Both the position numbers and the translations under genes were made by a program. The notes under the pieces were generated by a model. That model was not told the origin of the DNA. It ran no database searches and saw nothing but the letters and a program-made list of their open reading frames with translations. Source: a virus. From it: a stretch of 37,590 nucleotides of DNA. The stretch covers positions 1 to 37,590 of IMG/VR virus record IMGVR_UViG_3300025834_000016. One strand, given 5' to 3'. Shown one piece after another: positions 14,213-22,071 of the stretch (within the stretch, counting starts at the first letter, position 1; every line of letters begins with the position of its first letter).

Positions 14213-16145
14213 CGTTCTTTACTCCTCTTAGTTTTAATCCTCTCCAACTTGCTTCTCTGTTTTTAGGGTTTCTTGTATCTTCATATTGCATTGAACGTAA
14301 CCTACGCATAAATGCTTGTTTCTTATGTGCTTCACGTTCATTTTCTAAGCAATACTTAGCATAAGCATTGTATAAAGCTATCTTTGGTGCATAATTGCTT
14401 TCCCCCTCATCACATTTATCTGTTAAGAATGAATGAATGCTATCACTATCTTTCCTTAAACCGTCAATTAATAGTGTAGATAATTCTGTTTCGGGTATTG
14501 TTTTTATTGGTAATAATCTTAATAAATATGGTATGACACTTTCAATACTTTCATCGCAGCATAATGCATTAACATATTCATCATTTAAAAATAATTCGTT
14601 AGTCATACTTAGTATTCTCATACGCTTGTAAAAAGCATTAGATTTTTCTTCTAATTGCAATGGTAATTGGTTAAAAGAAAATATTAGCTTTGCAAATGGT
14701 ATGAAGAAAAATGGTTCTTTACCTTTTTTCTCGTGCATTATTTGGTCTCCACCAGTTATCTTCTTTAAATTTTCAATAGAAGAAAGTGGTAAAGAACTAT
14801 TATCAGCACATGAATTTAATAACCTATTATAAAGTTGGCTTGGATAAAATCTTTGGCTTAATTCGTGCATTGATAAAGCTGAGGTATTACTTTTACCCAC
14901 CAAATTTTCAAAAAATCGTATTAACACAGACTTTCCTGTATTAGATTGACCTGATAAAATCATAAATGTTTTTAATCCAGATTGTAAAGTTATGCAGTAT
15001 GCCATATATTGCAATATCATTTTCTTATTAGAATTATCAATTTTAGCTTTCTGCATAAAATTCCACAATTTTGTATCTTTAAGGTGTACATAATCACCAA
15101 CATTATGGGGTACTTGTATTGTTTGTAAATATTTACTATCATGAGGTAACAATTTTCTATTTTTAATATCCCAAACACCATTCTTAAAATTTACTAGATT
15201 TCTATCTGCATTTAATTCTTTAGCCTGCCTTTGTATTCTATGGTCATCCACAACTAATCTGTAAGCCTCCATAATACGTGCCTGCGTAATCATATTATCA
15301 TTGTTAATCATTTCCTTAATTGTATTTCTAACTATTGAAGAAGCCTCTTTGTATACACCCTCTTGATATTGGTAGCATTCACCACCAATTACAAATATAT
15401 CGCCTTTATTTACAAAGTAGTCATTAACAGCTCTGTAGTTAATTGAACTTGGATTTCCCTTTGCATTATATAATAAGTAGGGGTTGTCACCAACATCGTT
15501 GGCTTCATACTTCTTAATGTTATCTAATATCCCTTGCAATTCTCTTTTCTTCATAGGTTCTAAAAATATGTCTGTATTTATTAAGTTACCAATTTCTTCT
15601 ATTTTGTCGTTGCCTGCCCCTCTGTTTTTAAATGCCATTAGATGTGCAAATAGAGTTGCATTTCTTCCATCACCCTCTTTTAATCCTAACAGACTTTCTT
15701 TTCTGTTAGGCATTGGTGTAAAATTCATTGGCATTTCTATTATCTTATGTACTTTGTTGAATGCCCTACCCTCAGTACCAAAAGGTAATAATACATAACC
15801 TTTATTAGCACATCGATAATCACATTTTAATCCAAATGGTAGTACCATACCAACCTTTTGTGGTAGTTCTCTATCATCTCTAAAATATAAATGTATACCC
15901 TTGTTAGTTCTGCAGATTAGAGTTTTTAAACCAAGTTTCTTTACAATATTTATTGCCTCTTCTTTACCCTCATCAATATCTACAACAATATAGCCTGTAC
16001 GTATCCACCAACCAATTGTACCACCATTAAATAAGTGTGTCTCAGCACTCTTTAAATCTACAATTGCACTATCAATTCTCTTTTTCTCTATACAGCGTAC
16101 ATAACTATTTTGACCTAACAAGGCATCAAATTGCCTTAAATCCAT
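14196..16145 (-). CDS. Bifunctional primase/polymerase-D5 helicase
   Basis: 649 aa. The N-terminal third carries a prim-pol type core: GWWIRTGYIVVDIDEGKEE (DID metal ligands, residues about 46-64), then ICRTNKGIHLYFRDD with the catalytic His. The C-terminal half is a D5-type superfamily 3 helicase: Walker A MILSGQSNTGKSVLIRFF (about 395-412), Walker B-like LLNSCADNSSLP, sensor LIFSFNQLPLQ. One polypeptide thus primes and unwinds for replication. It lies directly upstream of the polymerase genes. Ribosome site GAGGTA. Length is typical for the family in Bacillota phages. Confidence 0.88.
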   Translation of the reverse strand: MDLRQFDALLGQNSYVRCIEKKRIDSAIVDLKSAETHLFNGGTIGWWIRTGYIVVDIDEGKEEAINIVKKLGLKTLICRTNKGIHLYFRDDRELPQKVGMVLPFGLKCDYRCANKGYVLLPFGTEGRAFNKVHKIIEMPMNFTPMPNRKESLLGLKEGDGRNATLFAHLMAFKNRGAGNDKIEEIGNLINTDIFLEPMKKRELQGILDNIKKYEANDVGDNPYLLYNAKGNPSSINYRAVNDYFVNKGDIFVIGGECYQYQEGVYKEASSIVRNTIKEMINNDNMITQARIMEAYRLVVDDHRIQRQAKELNADRNLVNFKNGVWDIKNRKLLPHDSKYLQTIQVPHNVGDYVHLKDTKLWNFMQKAKIDNSNKKMILQYMAYCITLQSGLKTFMILSGQSNTGKSVLIRFFENLVGKSNTSALSMHELSQRFYPSQLYNRLLNSCADNSSLPLSSIENLKKITGGDQIMHEKKGKEPFFFIPFAKLIFSFNQLPLQLEEKSNAFYKRMRILSMTNELFLNDEYVNALCCDESIESVIPYLLRLLPIKTIPETELSTLLIDGLRKDSDSIHSFLTDKCDEGESNYAPKIALYNAYAKYCLENEREAHKKQAFMRRLRSMQYEDTRNPKNREASWRGLKLRGVKNDDLIK

Positions 16146-16146
16146 A

Positions 16147-16488
16147 TTATTTTACCTCACGGTCAATTGTAGTTTGCTCCATACTTTCAGATTTTTCAAG
16201 CCATCTACTGAGCCTTTCTGTTTTCTTTTCAATTCTTGGGTCAATATCATCAGTATAACTCAATTCAAATATATTAACTATATGGTTAAGTACAATTAAA
16301 ACATCAGCTACCTCATCAACAACTTTCTCTTTTAATTCCTCAATAGCTTTATCATGTTCTTCATATCTTGGATACTTACACAAAATACACGCTAACTCAT
16401 TTAACTCTTCAATAGCAACCATTATTTGGTTCTTGTTTCCGTATGTATCCCTTGCTTTTTGTAATACTTCCAATATGCTTCCATTCAT
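16147..16488 (-). CDS. MazG-like nucleotide pyrophosphohydrolase
   Basis: 113 aa, all-helical. The first helix pair has AIEELNELACIL (ExxE, residues about 26-37) and the third VVDEVADVLIVLNHIV (ExxD, about 55-70), the four acidic metal ligands of MazG/dUTPase-like enzymes. It would hydrolyse an unwanted (d)NTP to the monophosphate and pyrophosphate. With the TS-like enzyme and dNMP kinase this could remove dCTP or dUTP; the exact substrate is not readable. It ends two bases before the primase gene. Confidence 0.75.
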   Translation of the reverse strand: MNGSILEVLQKARDTYGNKNQIMVAIEELNELACILCKYPRYEEHDKAIEELKEKVVDEVADVLIVLNHIVNIFELSYTDDIDPRIEKKTERLSRWLEKSESMEQTTIDREVK

Positions 16489-16509
16489 ACTGTTTCCTCC
16501 TGTTAGTTA

Positions 16510-16650
16510 TTACACAATAACTTTTTGTGTTAGTTCTTGATGTAATCTTTCTTGTCCTGCTTGATAGTATTCTTCAATTAGATTGATTGCCTCTTCATAA
16601 GTTATATTATTATTTATGGTAAAAGCTTGTATACTTTCTTTTATTGTCAT
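16510..16650 (-). CDS. 46-aa helical hypothetical protein
   Basis: ATG 16650, one base after the stop of the preceding mini-gene. The product begins MTIKESIQAFTINNNITYEE and consists of two predicted amphipathic helices (AINLIEEYYQAGQERLHQEL). No known motif. A weak AGGGGAAAGAG purine tract lies within the upstream gene, so translation is probably coupled. Ends 22 bases before the start of the MazG-like gene. Confidence 0.5.
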   Translation of the reverse strand: MTIKESIQAFTINNNITYEEAINLIEEYYQAGQERLHQELTQKVIV

Positions 16651-16651
16651 A

Positions 16652-16756
16652 TTATTGATACTCTCTTTCCCCTGCAATCATCCAACAACCTATAGTACCG
16701 TCTTTTAAAACCCATGTACATTTACCATCTTTATATTCATTGCATTCCTCACACAT
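16652..16756 (-). CDS. 34-aa four-Cys mini-protein
   Basis: ATG 16756, ribosome site GGTAGGG. Cys at positions 2, 5, 13 and 24 (MCECNEYKDGKCTW-type spacing, then TIGCWM) fit a small zinc-binding knuckle. It lies 9 bases after the dCMP deaminase stop and one base before the next mini-gene. Function unknown. Confidence 0.5.
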   Translation of the reverse strand: MCEECNEYKDGKCTWVLKDGTIGCWMIAGEREYQ

Positions 16757-16765
16757 TATTTTTCC

Positions 16766-17242
16766 CTACCTTTCTGTATCATCTTCTATCCAAATTTTAA
16801 TCCATGTGTGCTCTATTCCTGCAGATTCTAGTATTCTTGAAGTCTGAGGTGATATTGATTGTTCTCTACCATATATTACAAATCTGATACCACTTGCAAC
16901 TATAGCTCTGGCACATGCTTCACAAGGATATCTTGTAACATAGATTGTAGCACCATCTGTAGATACTCCGGATTTTGAAGCATTGCAGATTGCATCAACT
17001 TCACTGTGTAAAGCTCTACAATCTTCTGGATTTCTATGGTTCTTGCTGTCATCACCATACAATTCTATTCTTTGGCAACCTTGTAGATAGCATTTATCTG
17101 GTATTGCTCTGTTAGCACCCAAAGATATTATTTTACCCTCTTTTACAATTATAGCTCCAACTTGTACTTTTTGACATCCTGAAAACATCTTAGCATATGT
17201 ATTAGCTAAGTTTAAGTAATTTTGTGCATTATCTCTTCTCAT
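16766..17242 (-). CDS. dCMP deaminase (ComEB-like)
   Basis: 158 aa from ATG 17242, which overlaps the TGA of the upstream gene (ATGA) and has GGGAG upstream; an ATG five codons earlier is also possible. Zinc/catalytic motif 1 is ALHSEVDAI (His-x-Glu), motif 2 is YPCEACARAI (PCxxC). Extra Cys/His (SGCQKV, GCQRIELYGDDSKNH) match the second zinc site of T4-type dCMP deaminases. Converts dCMP to dUMP, feeding dTMP synthesis or lowering the dCMP pool. It stands one operon stretch upstream of the TS-like and kinase genes. Confidence 0.88.
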   Translation of the reverse strand: MRRDNAQNYLNLANTYAKMFSGCQKVQVGAIIVKEGKIISLGANRAIPDKCYLQGCQRIELYGDDSKNHRNPEDCRALHSEVDAICNASKSGVSTDGATIYVTRYPCEACARAIVASGIRFVIYGREQSISPQTSRILESAGIEHTWIKIWIEDDTER

Positions 17243-17385
17243 TTGGTTATCTCCCATTCAATTTTATCTCCACATAATTTTAACTCAGGCTTTTCATTTA
17301 TCCCTGCAATATTAAGTAGCTGTTCATACTTATTAAATATGTATATTAAGTGTTGCCTTTGTTCTTCTGTACAAGATATTTTCAT
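17239..17385 (-). CDS. 48-aa hypothetical protein with double ATGA coupling
   Basis: ATG 17385 lies in an ATGA overlap with the upstream gene and its TGA forms an ATGA with the dCMP deaminase start; AGGAGG is well placed. The product begins MKISCTEEQRQHLIYIFNKY and is mainly helical with a basic middle. No motif recognised. The stop-start overlaps argue strongly that it is translated. Confidence 0.6.
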   Translation of the reverse strand: MKISCTEEQRQHLIYIFNKYEQLLNIAGINEKPELKLCGDKIEWEITK

Positions 17386-17762
17386 TTGTGCCTCCTATTA
17401 TTTGTTTCCTCCATGCTTTCAGCATCTTCGCCTTTGTAGTTATTAAAACCAATACAACTTAGACATTCACCATCCCAACCATCATCTGTATCATTGATAC
17501 AATATTTGCATTGTATTTCTTCCATACCTGCTTTACAATCACACTCACCATTGTCATAAGCTGGCATATTATTGGTAGCACAATCAGACATATGACTATC
17601 AACTTTTCTTATTAGGTGTCGCTTTTCTACAAGTGATTTCAAAGCTATGAATGCTATGTTATTTTCAAGTAACCCACCTTGACATTCATAATTGCAAAAT
17701 TCCAATTGTTCAATAGCTTTGTCTGGATTTTGTTTGTAATAGTTTAAGTCTTTATTATACAT
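17382..17762 (-). CDS. 126-aa protein with Cys-rich second half
   Basis: N-terminal 60 residues are helical (NYYKQNPDKAIEQLEFCNY, IAFIALKSLVEKRHLIRKV). The second half is Cys-rich with CxxC-type pairs (SDCATN, GECDCKAGMEEIQCKYC, GECLSCIGF), suggesting one or two metal sites. It ends in a charged tail. Ribosome site AGGAGG; ATGA overlap with the next gene. I do not recognise a family. Confidence 0.6.
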   Translation of the reverse strand: MYNKDLNYYKQNPDKAIEQLEFCNYECQGGLLENNIAFIALKSLVEKRHLIRKVDSHMSDCATNNMPAYDNGECDCKAGMEEIQCKYCINDTDDGWDGECLSCIGFNNYKGEDAESMEETNNRRHK

Positions 17763-17763
17763 T

Positions 17764-18393
17764 CTATTTTCCTCCTGTGATTTTTAGTATTATTTCTTTT
17801 ATAGTCCTTGGTGAAATATCTCTATCTGTATATAATCCACCAACAGCTATCATTGTATCAGTTGGTACTTTATTCTTTAACCAACATATATCTATTCCAA
17901 ACACATCTTTTGTTAAAGACACTACATTTATTCCTGTAGCCTCTGGTGCTGGCATAAAGTGTAAGCATTCCCCTGTCTTAGAGTATTGACATCCTACACA
18001 ACCACCTACTCTAAAGCCTTGGTCACCCTTTTCAAATAACGCTTGTACTATCTTATTTTGTAACGCTCTTGTTATCTTATGAGTTGCCCCCATAAATAGC
18101 CATGTTTGTCTTGGACTTTCTTTAGTCTTTGGTGAATATTCCATATAATCATCATACGCAATTGATACTTTAATTATATACATACTTTTACGCTTCTTAA
18201 GTTTATCAAAGGTTTTTACTCTTGGTGGACAACAAGGTCTGCAATTATACTTTATACAAGGCTTATCATGAGTACACCAATTTCTAACGGTTTCTAAATC
18301 TGTAGTTACGTGCTTCATTACCCTTTCAGCTGTAATCTTTTGTATTTCTATTGTGACTGGTAAATTTTGCTTAAGATAAATTTTAACTCTCAT
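17764..18393 (-). CDS. DUF2284 predicted metal-binding protein
   Basis: 209 aa from ATG 18393, which overlaps the HD gene by 11 bases (a 31-codon longer frame would run deep into that gene). Two Cys clusters define DUF2284: WCTHDKPCIKYNCRPCCPPRV (residues about 36-56, abbreviated here) and GGCVGCQYSKTGEC (about 125-138) followed by the APEATGINV segment. These Cys probably hold Fe-S or zinc. DUF2284 proteins are mostly known from anaerobic bacteria and archaea, so a phage copy is unusual. Function unknown; cluster context is nucleotide metabolism. Confidence 0.7.
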   Translation of the reverse strand: MRVKIYLKQNLPVTIEIQKITAERVMKHVTTDLETVRNWCTHDKPCIKYNCRPCCPPRVKTFDKLKKRKSMYIIKVSIAYDDYMEYSPKTKESPRQTWLFMGATHKITRALQNKIVQALFEKGDQGFRVGGCVGCQYSKTGECLHFMPAPEATGINVVSLTKDVFGIDICWLKNKVPTDTMIAVGGLYTDRDISPRTIKEIILKITGGK

Positions 18394-18973
18394 AATCTGA
18401 ATTCTCTTTCTCTGGATGCCCACAGTCTTCATTACAATCGTGTTTACACTCATCACATCTAGATTCAATAACTGTCTTTGGTGCATAATTAATTTCCTTA
18501 ATGTGTGATGCTATCATATCAGCTGTATGTGTCCAAAACACATTTGGGTATTTATGTATAGCTTCAGTAAATTTATTCCAATTTTCTTCTTTATCAAATG
18601 CTCCCATATGCCAACGAATACACAGTTCCTCCTCTTCAGTAAGTGTAATTATGTCTTTAAGCATTTCTACAGATTTTTCTGCGTGTCTTTTATCATCTGA
18701 GTAACCTTTGTAGTACTCCTGTTTTGTTTCATCCCAATAGTAAGAACCTGTTTTACAGATATCATGACCCAAACCAATTATTACAATACTTTCTACGTCT
18801 TGCCAATTTAAATTGTGTCTAATTGTTAATAGCCTTAATTCATTTACGACATTCCATGAATGGTCTTTCAAACCACCCCTATATGAGCCATGAAATCTTG
18901 ATGATGCTGGTGATGTGTTAAAATCTGTTTCTTTGTGCAAATACTTCAATAATTTTGTTATCCTACTAGACAT
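18383..18973 (-). CDS. HD-domain phosphohydrolase
   Basis: 196 aa. Metal ligands in order: His in GGLKDHSWNVV (about 37), the HD pair in GLGHDICKTG (about 69-70), His in IRWHMGAF (about 121) and Asp in HTADMIA (about 149). This is the HD phosphohydrolase pattern; nucleotide or nucleic-acid phosphate esters are the usual substrates. The last 30 residues hold four Cys (RCDECKHDCNEDCGH), an added metal site. AGGAGG ribosome site. Confidence 0.78.
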   Translation of the reverse strand: MSSRITKLLKYLHKETDFNTSPASSRFHGSYRGGLKDHSWNVVNELRLLTIRHNLNWQDVESIVIIGLGHDICKTGSYYWDETKQEYYKGYSDDKRHAEKSVEMLKDIITLTEEEELCIRWHMGAFDKEENWNKFTEAIHKYPNVFWTHTADMIASHIKEINYAPKTVIESRCDECKHDCNEDCGHPEKENSDYES

Positions 18974-18975
18974 TT

Positions 18976-19044
18976 TTATTTCCTCCTAAGTTTAGTTTGA
19001 ATCCCCAGATTGCATTTTGGGAAAAGTTCTTTTGCTTGGTACAT
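18976..19044 (-). CDS. Possible 22-aa mini-gene
   Basis: ATG 19044 with AAGGTGG at good distance; product MYQAKELFPKCNLGIQTK plus a basic end LRRK. It fills the gap between the 3D-domain gene and the HD gene, with its stop inside the latter's ribosome site. Evidence is only the ribosome site and fit; could be leader noise. Confidence 0.3.
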   Translation of the reverse strand: MYQAKELFPKCNLGIQTKLRRK

Positions 19045-19046
19045 GT

Positions 19047-19553
19047 TTATTCCACCTTGTAAACTTTATGCTTGCTAACACCACCTTGTATTGCTTGGGT
19101 GATATCTTCGACGAACACATCAATCTTTTTTCCCTTGATTAAACCTCCGGTATCTTGTGCTACACCAAAACCAATACCCTCAATATACAAATAACTTCCT
19201 AATTGTATTTCTGTTGGGTCAACAGCTATTGTAACACCCTCTCTTACTCTAGCACCTGACTTTGTTATGCCATATGCTGAATGACCTTGTATCTTGCCTG
19301 TACTTTCGTATCCTGCTGTGTAATAAGTTACCTCAAATTCTCCTAAGTCTACTATGCCAAAAGGTGTCTCTTCTTTTATGTAAATATATTCTGTATTTGT
19401 AACTGGTATATATCTTGTTGGTATTATCACTTCTACCTCAGCCTTTTCATTTAACATAGCATGTACTTCATTAATTTGTTTCCATGCTGGAATAGTTATT
19501 AAAAACACACCCAGCACAATACAAATTAAACTTAACTTAGTTCTTCTTATCAT
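19047..19553 (-). CDS. Membrane-anchored 3D-domain protein
   Basis: 168 aa. An N-terminal signal anchor (residues 7-24, LSLICIVLGVFLITIPAW), then the 3D domain of cell-wall-active proteins such as YocH/YuiC: FEVTYYTAGYES, ITKSGARVREGVTIAVDP, LGSYLYIEGIGFGVAQDTGG, GKKIDVFVED with the three conserved Asp (AVDP, QDTGG, IDVF). The domain is a small double-psi beta barrel related to MltA and binds or cuts glycan strands. It lies far from the lysis genes inside the early arm, next to a secreted protein, so a role in the envelope early in infection is more likely than lysis (inference). Confidence 0.78.
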   Translation of the reverse strand: MIRRTKLSLICIVLGVFLITIPAWKQINEVHAMLNEKAEVEVIIPTRYIPVTNTEYIYIKEETPFGIVDLGEFEVTYYTAGYESTGKIQGHSAYGITKSGARVREGVTIAVDPTEIQLGSYLYIEGIGFGVAQDTGGLIKGKKIDVFVEDITQAIQGGVSKHKVYKVE

Positions 19554-19590
19554 CTGTAGCCTCCTATTTTATTGATTTACAACTATTAAG

Positions 19591-19617
19591 TAAGTACCCT
19601 TTATGTAAGGGTACTTA
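19591..19617 (-). other. Strong intercistronic hairpin
   Basis: An 11-bp perfect stem (TAAGTACCCTT / AAGGGTACTTA) with a five-base loop, three bases after the stop of the secreted-protein gene. No U-run in the leftward direction, so it is more likely a 3'-end stabiliser or a weak terminator. Confidence 0.55.
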
Positions 19618-19619
19618 TG

Positions 19620-19943
19620 TTAATCGTATTTGTTATAGTATACATACACATTTGTATTATTGTCTCTTTTATCACCCATAAAGATATAATGGTAATTGTA
19701 TTCACCCACATCTTCACAATATCTTAATGTGGTTATCTCTTTTGTTGTAAATGTTGTAATAACTTCACTATCATATTCTTTGGTAAACCAAAAGCTTTCA
19801 GAACGATATATCATGTGCAAGGTATATGTTCCTGCCTCTAATTCAATACTATGTTCAAATGTTGTTGTCATAGCATATACTTGTGTTGTCATTAAAACTG
19901 ATATTAGTATCACTATAGATACTATTGTTAATAATTTTTTCAT
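19620..19943 (-). CDS. Small secreted protein
   Basis: 107 aa with a classical signal peptide: basic MKKLL, hydrophobic TIVSIVILISVLMTT, cleavage after QVYA (residue about 24). The mature 80 residues are rich in Tyr, Thr and Glu and look like a beta sandwich (LEAGTYTLHMIYRSESFWFT, ITTLRYCEDVGEYNYHYIF). No lipobox. Not recognised. Exported early phage proteins often alter the host surface, for example in superinfection exclusion; this is only a suggestion. AGGAGG ribosome site. Confidence 0.65.
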   Translation of the reverse strand: MKKLLTIVSIVILISVLMTTQVYAMTTTFEHSIELEAGTYTLHMIYRSESFWFTKEYDSEVITTFTTKEITTLRYCEDVGEYNYHYIFMGDKRDNNTNVYVYYNKYD

Positions 19944-19980
19944 TTGTTGCCTCCTATTATTTTATTTTTTATATTAAACT

Positions 19981-20008
19981 AGAAAGCTTCTATATTAGCA
20001 AGCTTTCT
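19981..20008 (-). other. Hairpin at the 3' end of the MoxR-like gene
   Basis: AGAAAGCUU / AAGCUUUCU, 9-bp perfect stem with a 10-base loop, overlapping the stop region. AU-rich but no clean U-run follows. Probably 3'-end protection or partial termination. Confidence 0.5.
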
Positions 20009-21059
20009 GTAATTCTTGTAAGCCAAAATGATATTTTCCTACATTACCATCTTTAATAAAGTCTGTTTTAAAAGTTCTTACTGTATCTTTATCCATTCCT
20101 TTGAAAACAGCTATTTCAAGTATTTCCTTAAGTTCCATACAATCTTCAAGTTTCTTTATTGTCATTATACATCTGTATGAAAATGTTGTTCTAATACCGT
20201 TTTCTTTAGAAAATCTTCTTAAACCTCTTATGAAGTTTACAAGTTTATCATCACCCTGTGCTAACATTAATTCTATATTTTTATCATAATCAAATTTAAT
20301 TACTACAAATCTATCTAAAGTTGCTTGGTCTAAAACTAATCTTCCTGTGTATAGTTCGTTTGCTCCATTACCAACTGTATTTCCTGCTGATACAACTCTG
20401 AAATCTTTATGTGCATCTACCCTACCTACTGGAAATTCAAAGTATCTATTTGCTATTGCTGCATTTAAGAGTACTAGAACTTCTGGAATACTTGCATCCA
20501 TTTCATCTAAGAAGAATAATCCTCCATTTGTAAATGCTTTGTAGAATTCTGTCTCGTGGTAAGTTCCACCTGCATCTATGAATCCTGTAATCTTGTATTC
20601 TTGTTGAACTGAGTTTGTAAAGTAAAAAGTAAGTCCTAAGTCTTCAGCAATTTCTTGTAGTGTGAAGTTCTTTCCTGTGCCTGCATCTCCAACTAGGTAA
20701 ACTGGAATATCTCTTTTTATACAACTTTTAATCTTCTCATACTTTGCGTGTCTAATCTTTCCTTGAGGTGTTACAGTTCCTATTGCTCCTGTAGTTTCTG
20801 TAGAAGTACCATCAGGTGCTACTACTGTGATGGTAACTCTTGATGGTTCAACGGTCTGGTATTTAATGTTTTGACTATCTGATATATAGTACATTGCGTC
20901 TCTGAATTGAAATCTTAACTGTCCGTTTTCCAATTCCCAATATCTTCTAATGTATTCAACTTTATTATTTGAAGTGACTTTTAGATTGTTCTTGTCTATC
21001 CTGACAATGCTCAATATAATGTTTTCTAATTCGGTTGTAGTTAATTCTCTTTTAATCAT
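19995..21059 (-). CDS. MoxR-like AAA+ ATPase (AAA_5, CobS-like)
   Basis: 354 aa from ATG 21059 (TTGGAGGG site). A longer frame begins with an ATG inside the -10 box of the promoter, so it cannot be the start. Walker A is VYLVGDAGTGKNFTLQ (about 139-154, with Asn after Lys instead of Ser/Thr), Walker B GGLFFLDEMDASI (about 194-206), sensor 1 RVVSAGNT (about 234-241), and the Arg-finger region LDQATLDRF. N-terminal 120 residues are unrecognised. MoxR/CobS ATPases act as chaperone or remodelling motors, often with a VWA partner; the adjacent 264-aa gene may be its partner. Confidence 0.8.
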   Translation of the reverse strand: MIKRELTTTELENIILSIVRIDKNNLKVTSNNKVEYIRRYWELENGQLRFQFRDAMYYISDSQNIKYQTVEPSRVTITVVAPDGTSTETTGAIGTVTPQGKIRHAKYEKIKSCIKRDIPVYLVGDAGTGKNFTLQEIAEDLGLTFYFTNSVQQEYKITGFIDAGGTYHETEFYKAFTNGGLFFLDEMDASIPEVLVLLNAAIANRYFEFPVGRVDAHKDFRVVSAGNTVGNGANELYTGRLVLDQATLDRFVVIKFDYDKNIELMLAQGDDKLVNFIRGLRRFSKENGIRTTFSYRCIMTIKKLEDCMELKEILEIAVFKGMDKDTVRTFKTDFIKDGNVGKYHFGLQELQKAC

Positions 21060-21117
21060 TTTAACCCTCCAAGGTTTCTTTAGTTTATTTTCGTTCGTGT
21101 GTTTCTCAACTACACTC

Positions 21118-21146
21118 ATTATAATTCAATCTTTTCAGAATGTAAA
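21118..21146 (-). promoter_or_regulatory. Early promoter copy 2 (21.1 kb)
   Basis: -35 TTTACA (21146-21141), 17-base spacer, -10 TATAAT (21123-21118), preceded by the shared AAAATAATGC block. Drives the MoxR-like ATPase gene and the run down to the polymerase. Confidence 0.87.
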
Positions 21147-21166
21147 GCATTATTTTAAAATATTTT

Positions 21167-21190
21167 AAAGCTACTTATTTCAGTAGCTTT
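21167..21190 (-). terminator. Terminator between the 21.2-22.0 kb gene and early promoter 2
   Basis: AAAGCUACU-GAAAUA-AGUAGCUUU, 9-bp perfect stem overlapping the stop codon, followed by AU-rich DNA. It separates two transcription units. Confidence 0.65.
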
Positions 21191-21969
21191 GCAATAAATT
21201 GTTCTGGATTGTCTATCATGTGTGGTAAAATATATTCATCTTTTTCTGCAACTATTGGTACTGGATATCCGTAACCTCTACTGTAATAACTTGTGTTAAC
21301 TTCTTGATGTCTTTCTATGAATGCAAATAGAAATCGTCTTAACATTGCTGGGTGTCCTAATGGGAATGCTAATTTGCTAAAATTCATTCTTTCATCTGGT
21401 TGCTTAATACAAAGCTTCATTTGTATTTGTTCATTATTAGCACCTGTACCAAGGTAAATATTTAACTTTATTCTTAATCCACCAACTTCTAATGCTTGAA
21501 CTATTTGTAATGCTTTAATAGCTTCATCAATTATCTTAGTTTCTGACCAAGAACTATCATACGTGATGTCTTTTGTAATAGTTATTACTTTTTTCTTGAC
21601 TGGTACAAACTTTGAATTAATCATAGCTGTTGGTATTCCATTAAGATATCTTGGTACACTTGCTTGATATCCTGCCATACCATATACTGGCATCTTTCTT
21701 TGTCCTTGTGCCTGTACAGTATTACTAAGCTTAAGTTGTTTCTTTAACTTTTCACTATCTGGCATCCAACCATGCTGCAATAAATCTTTTGCTTCATCTA
21801 ATGTGTTTGTTCCTGACCAACTTTCACCATAACTTTCTGAACCCAAACTTTTATCTTTAAAAAATCTATTCACAGATGTCTCTTCTAAGTATGTTAAAAA
21901 CTCTCCAATACTATCAAAATTACTTCGATGAATTATTGTTCCTTTATTAACTATCTTTGTGTATTTCAT
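21175..21969 (-). CDS. Hypothetical 264-aa protein beside the MoxR-like ATPase
   Basis: Start ATG 21969 behind TTGGAGGA. The N-terminal part reads like a short sensor domain (SIGEFLTYLEETSVNRFFKDKSLGSESYGESWSGTNTL, split here: IGEFLTYLEET, GESWSGT), then DEAKDLLQHGW. The middle has two beta-rich strands with Lys (FVPVKKKVITITKDITYDSS) and the family-like LNIYLGTGANNEQIQMKLCI. I recall similar proteins next to MoxR ATPases in phages but cannot assign a function. It has its own promoter and terminator, so it can be expressed separately. Confidence 0.6.
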   Translation of the reverse strand: MKYTKIVNKGTIIHRSNFDSIGEFLTYLEETSVNRFFKDKSLGSESYGESWSGTNTLDEAKDLLQHGWMPDSEKLKKQLKLSNTVQAQGQRKMPVYGMAGYQASVPRYLNGIPTAMINSKFVPVKKKVITITKDITYDSSWSETKIIDEAIKALQIVQALEVGGLRIKLNIYLGTGANNEQIQMKLCIKQPDERMNFSKLAFPLGHPAMLRRFLFAFIERHQEVNTSYYSRGYGYPVPIVAEKDEYILPHMIDNPEQFIAKLLK

Positions 21970-22016
21970 TATTTTATCCTCCAAGGTGTTAAGGCTTGTA
22001 AGAACCTTACATACTC

Positions 22017-22045
22017 ATTATAAATCAATTTTAATTAGATGTAAA
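22017..22045 (-). promoter_or_regulatory. Early promoter copy 3 (22.0 kb)
   Basis: -35 TTTACA (22045-22040), 17-base spacer, -10 TATAAT (22022-22017) and the shared upstream block. The transcript leader (AUGUAAGGU..UUACAA..CCUUAACAC..CCUUGGAGG) is also shared with copy 4. Confidence 0.87.
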
Positions 22046-22071
22046 GCATTATTTTAAAAATATTTTAGATA

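Noticed and set aside
21060-21119. ATG at 21119 as start of the MoxR-like ATPase
   Set aside because: The ATG is inside the TATAATG -10 box of promoter copy 2, so it would not be on the mRNA; ATG 21059 has the ribosome site.
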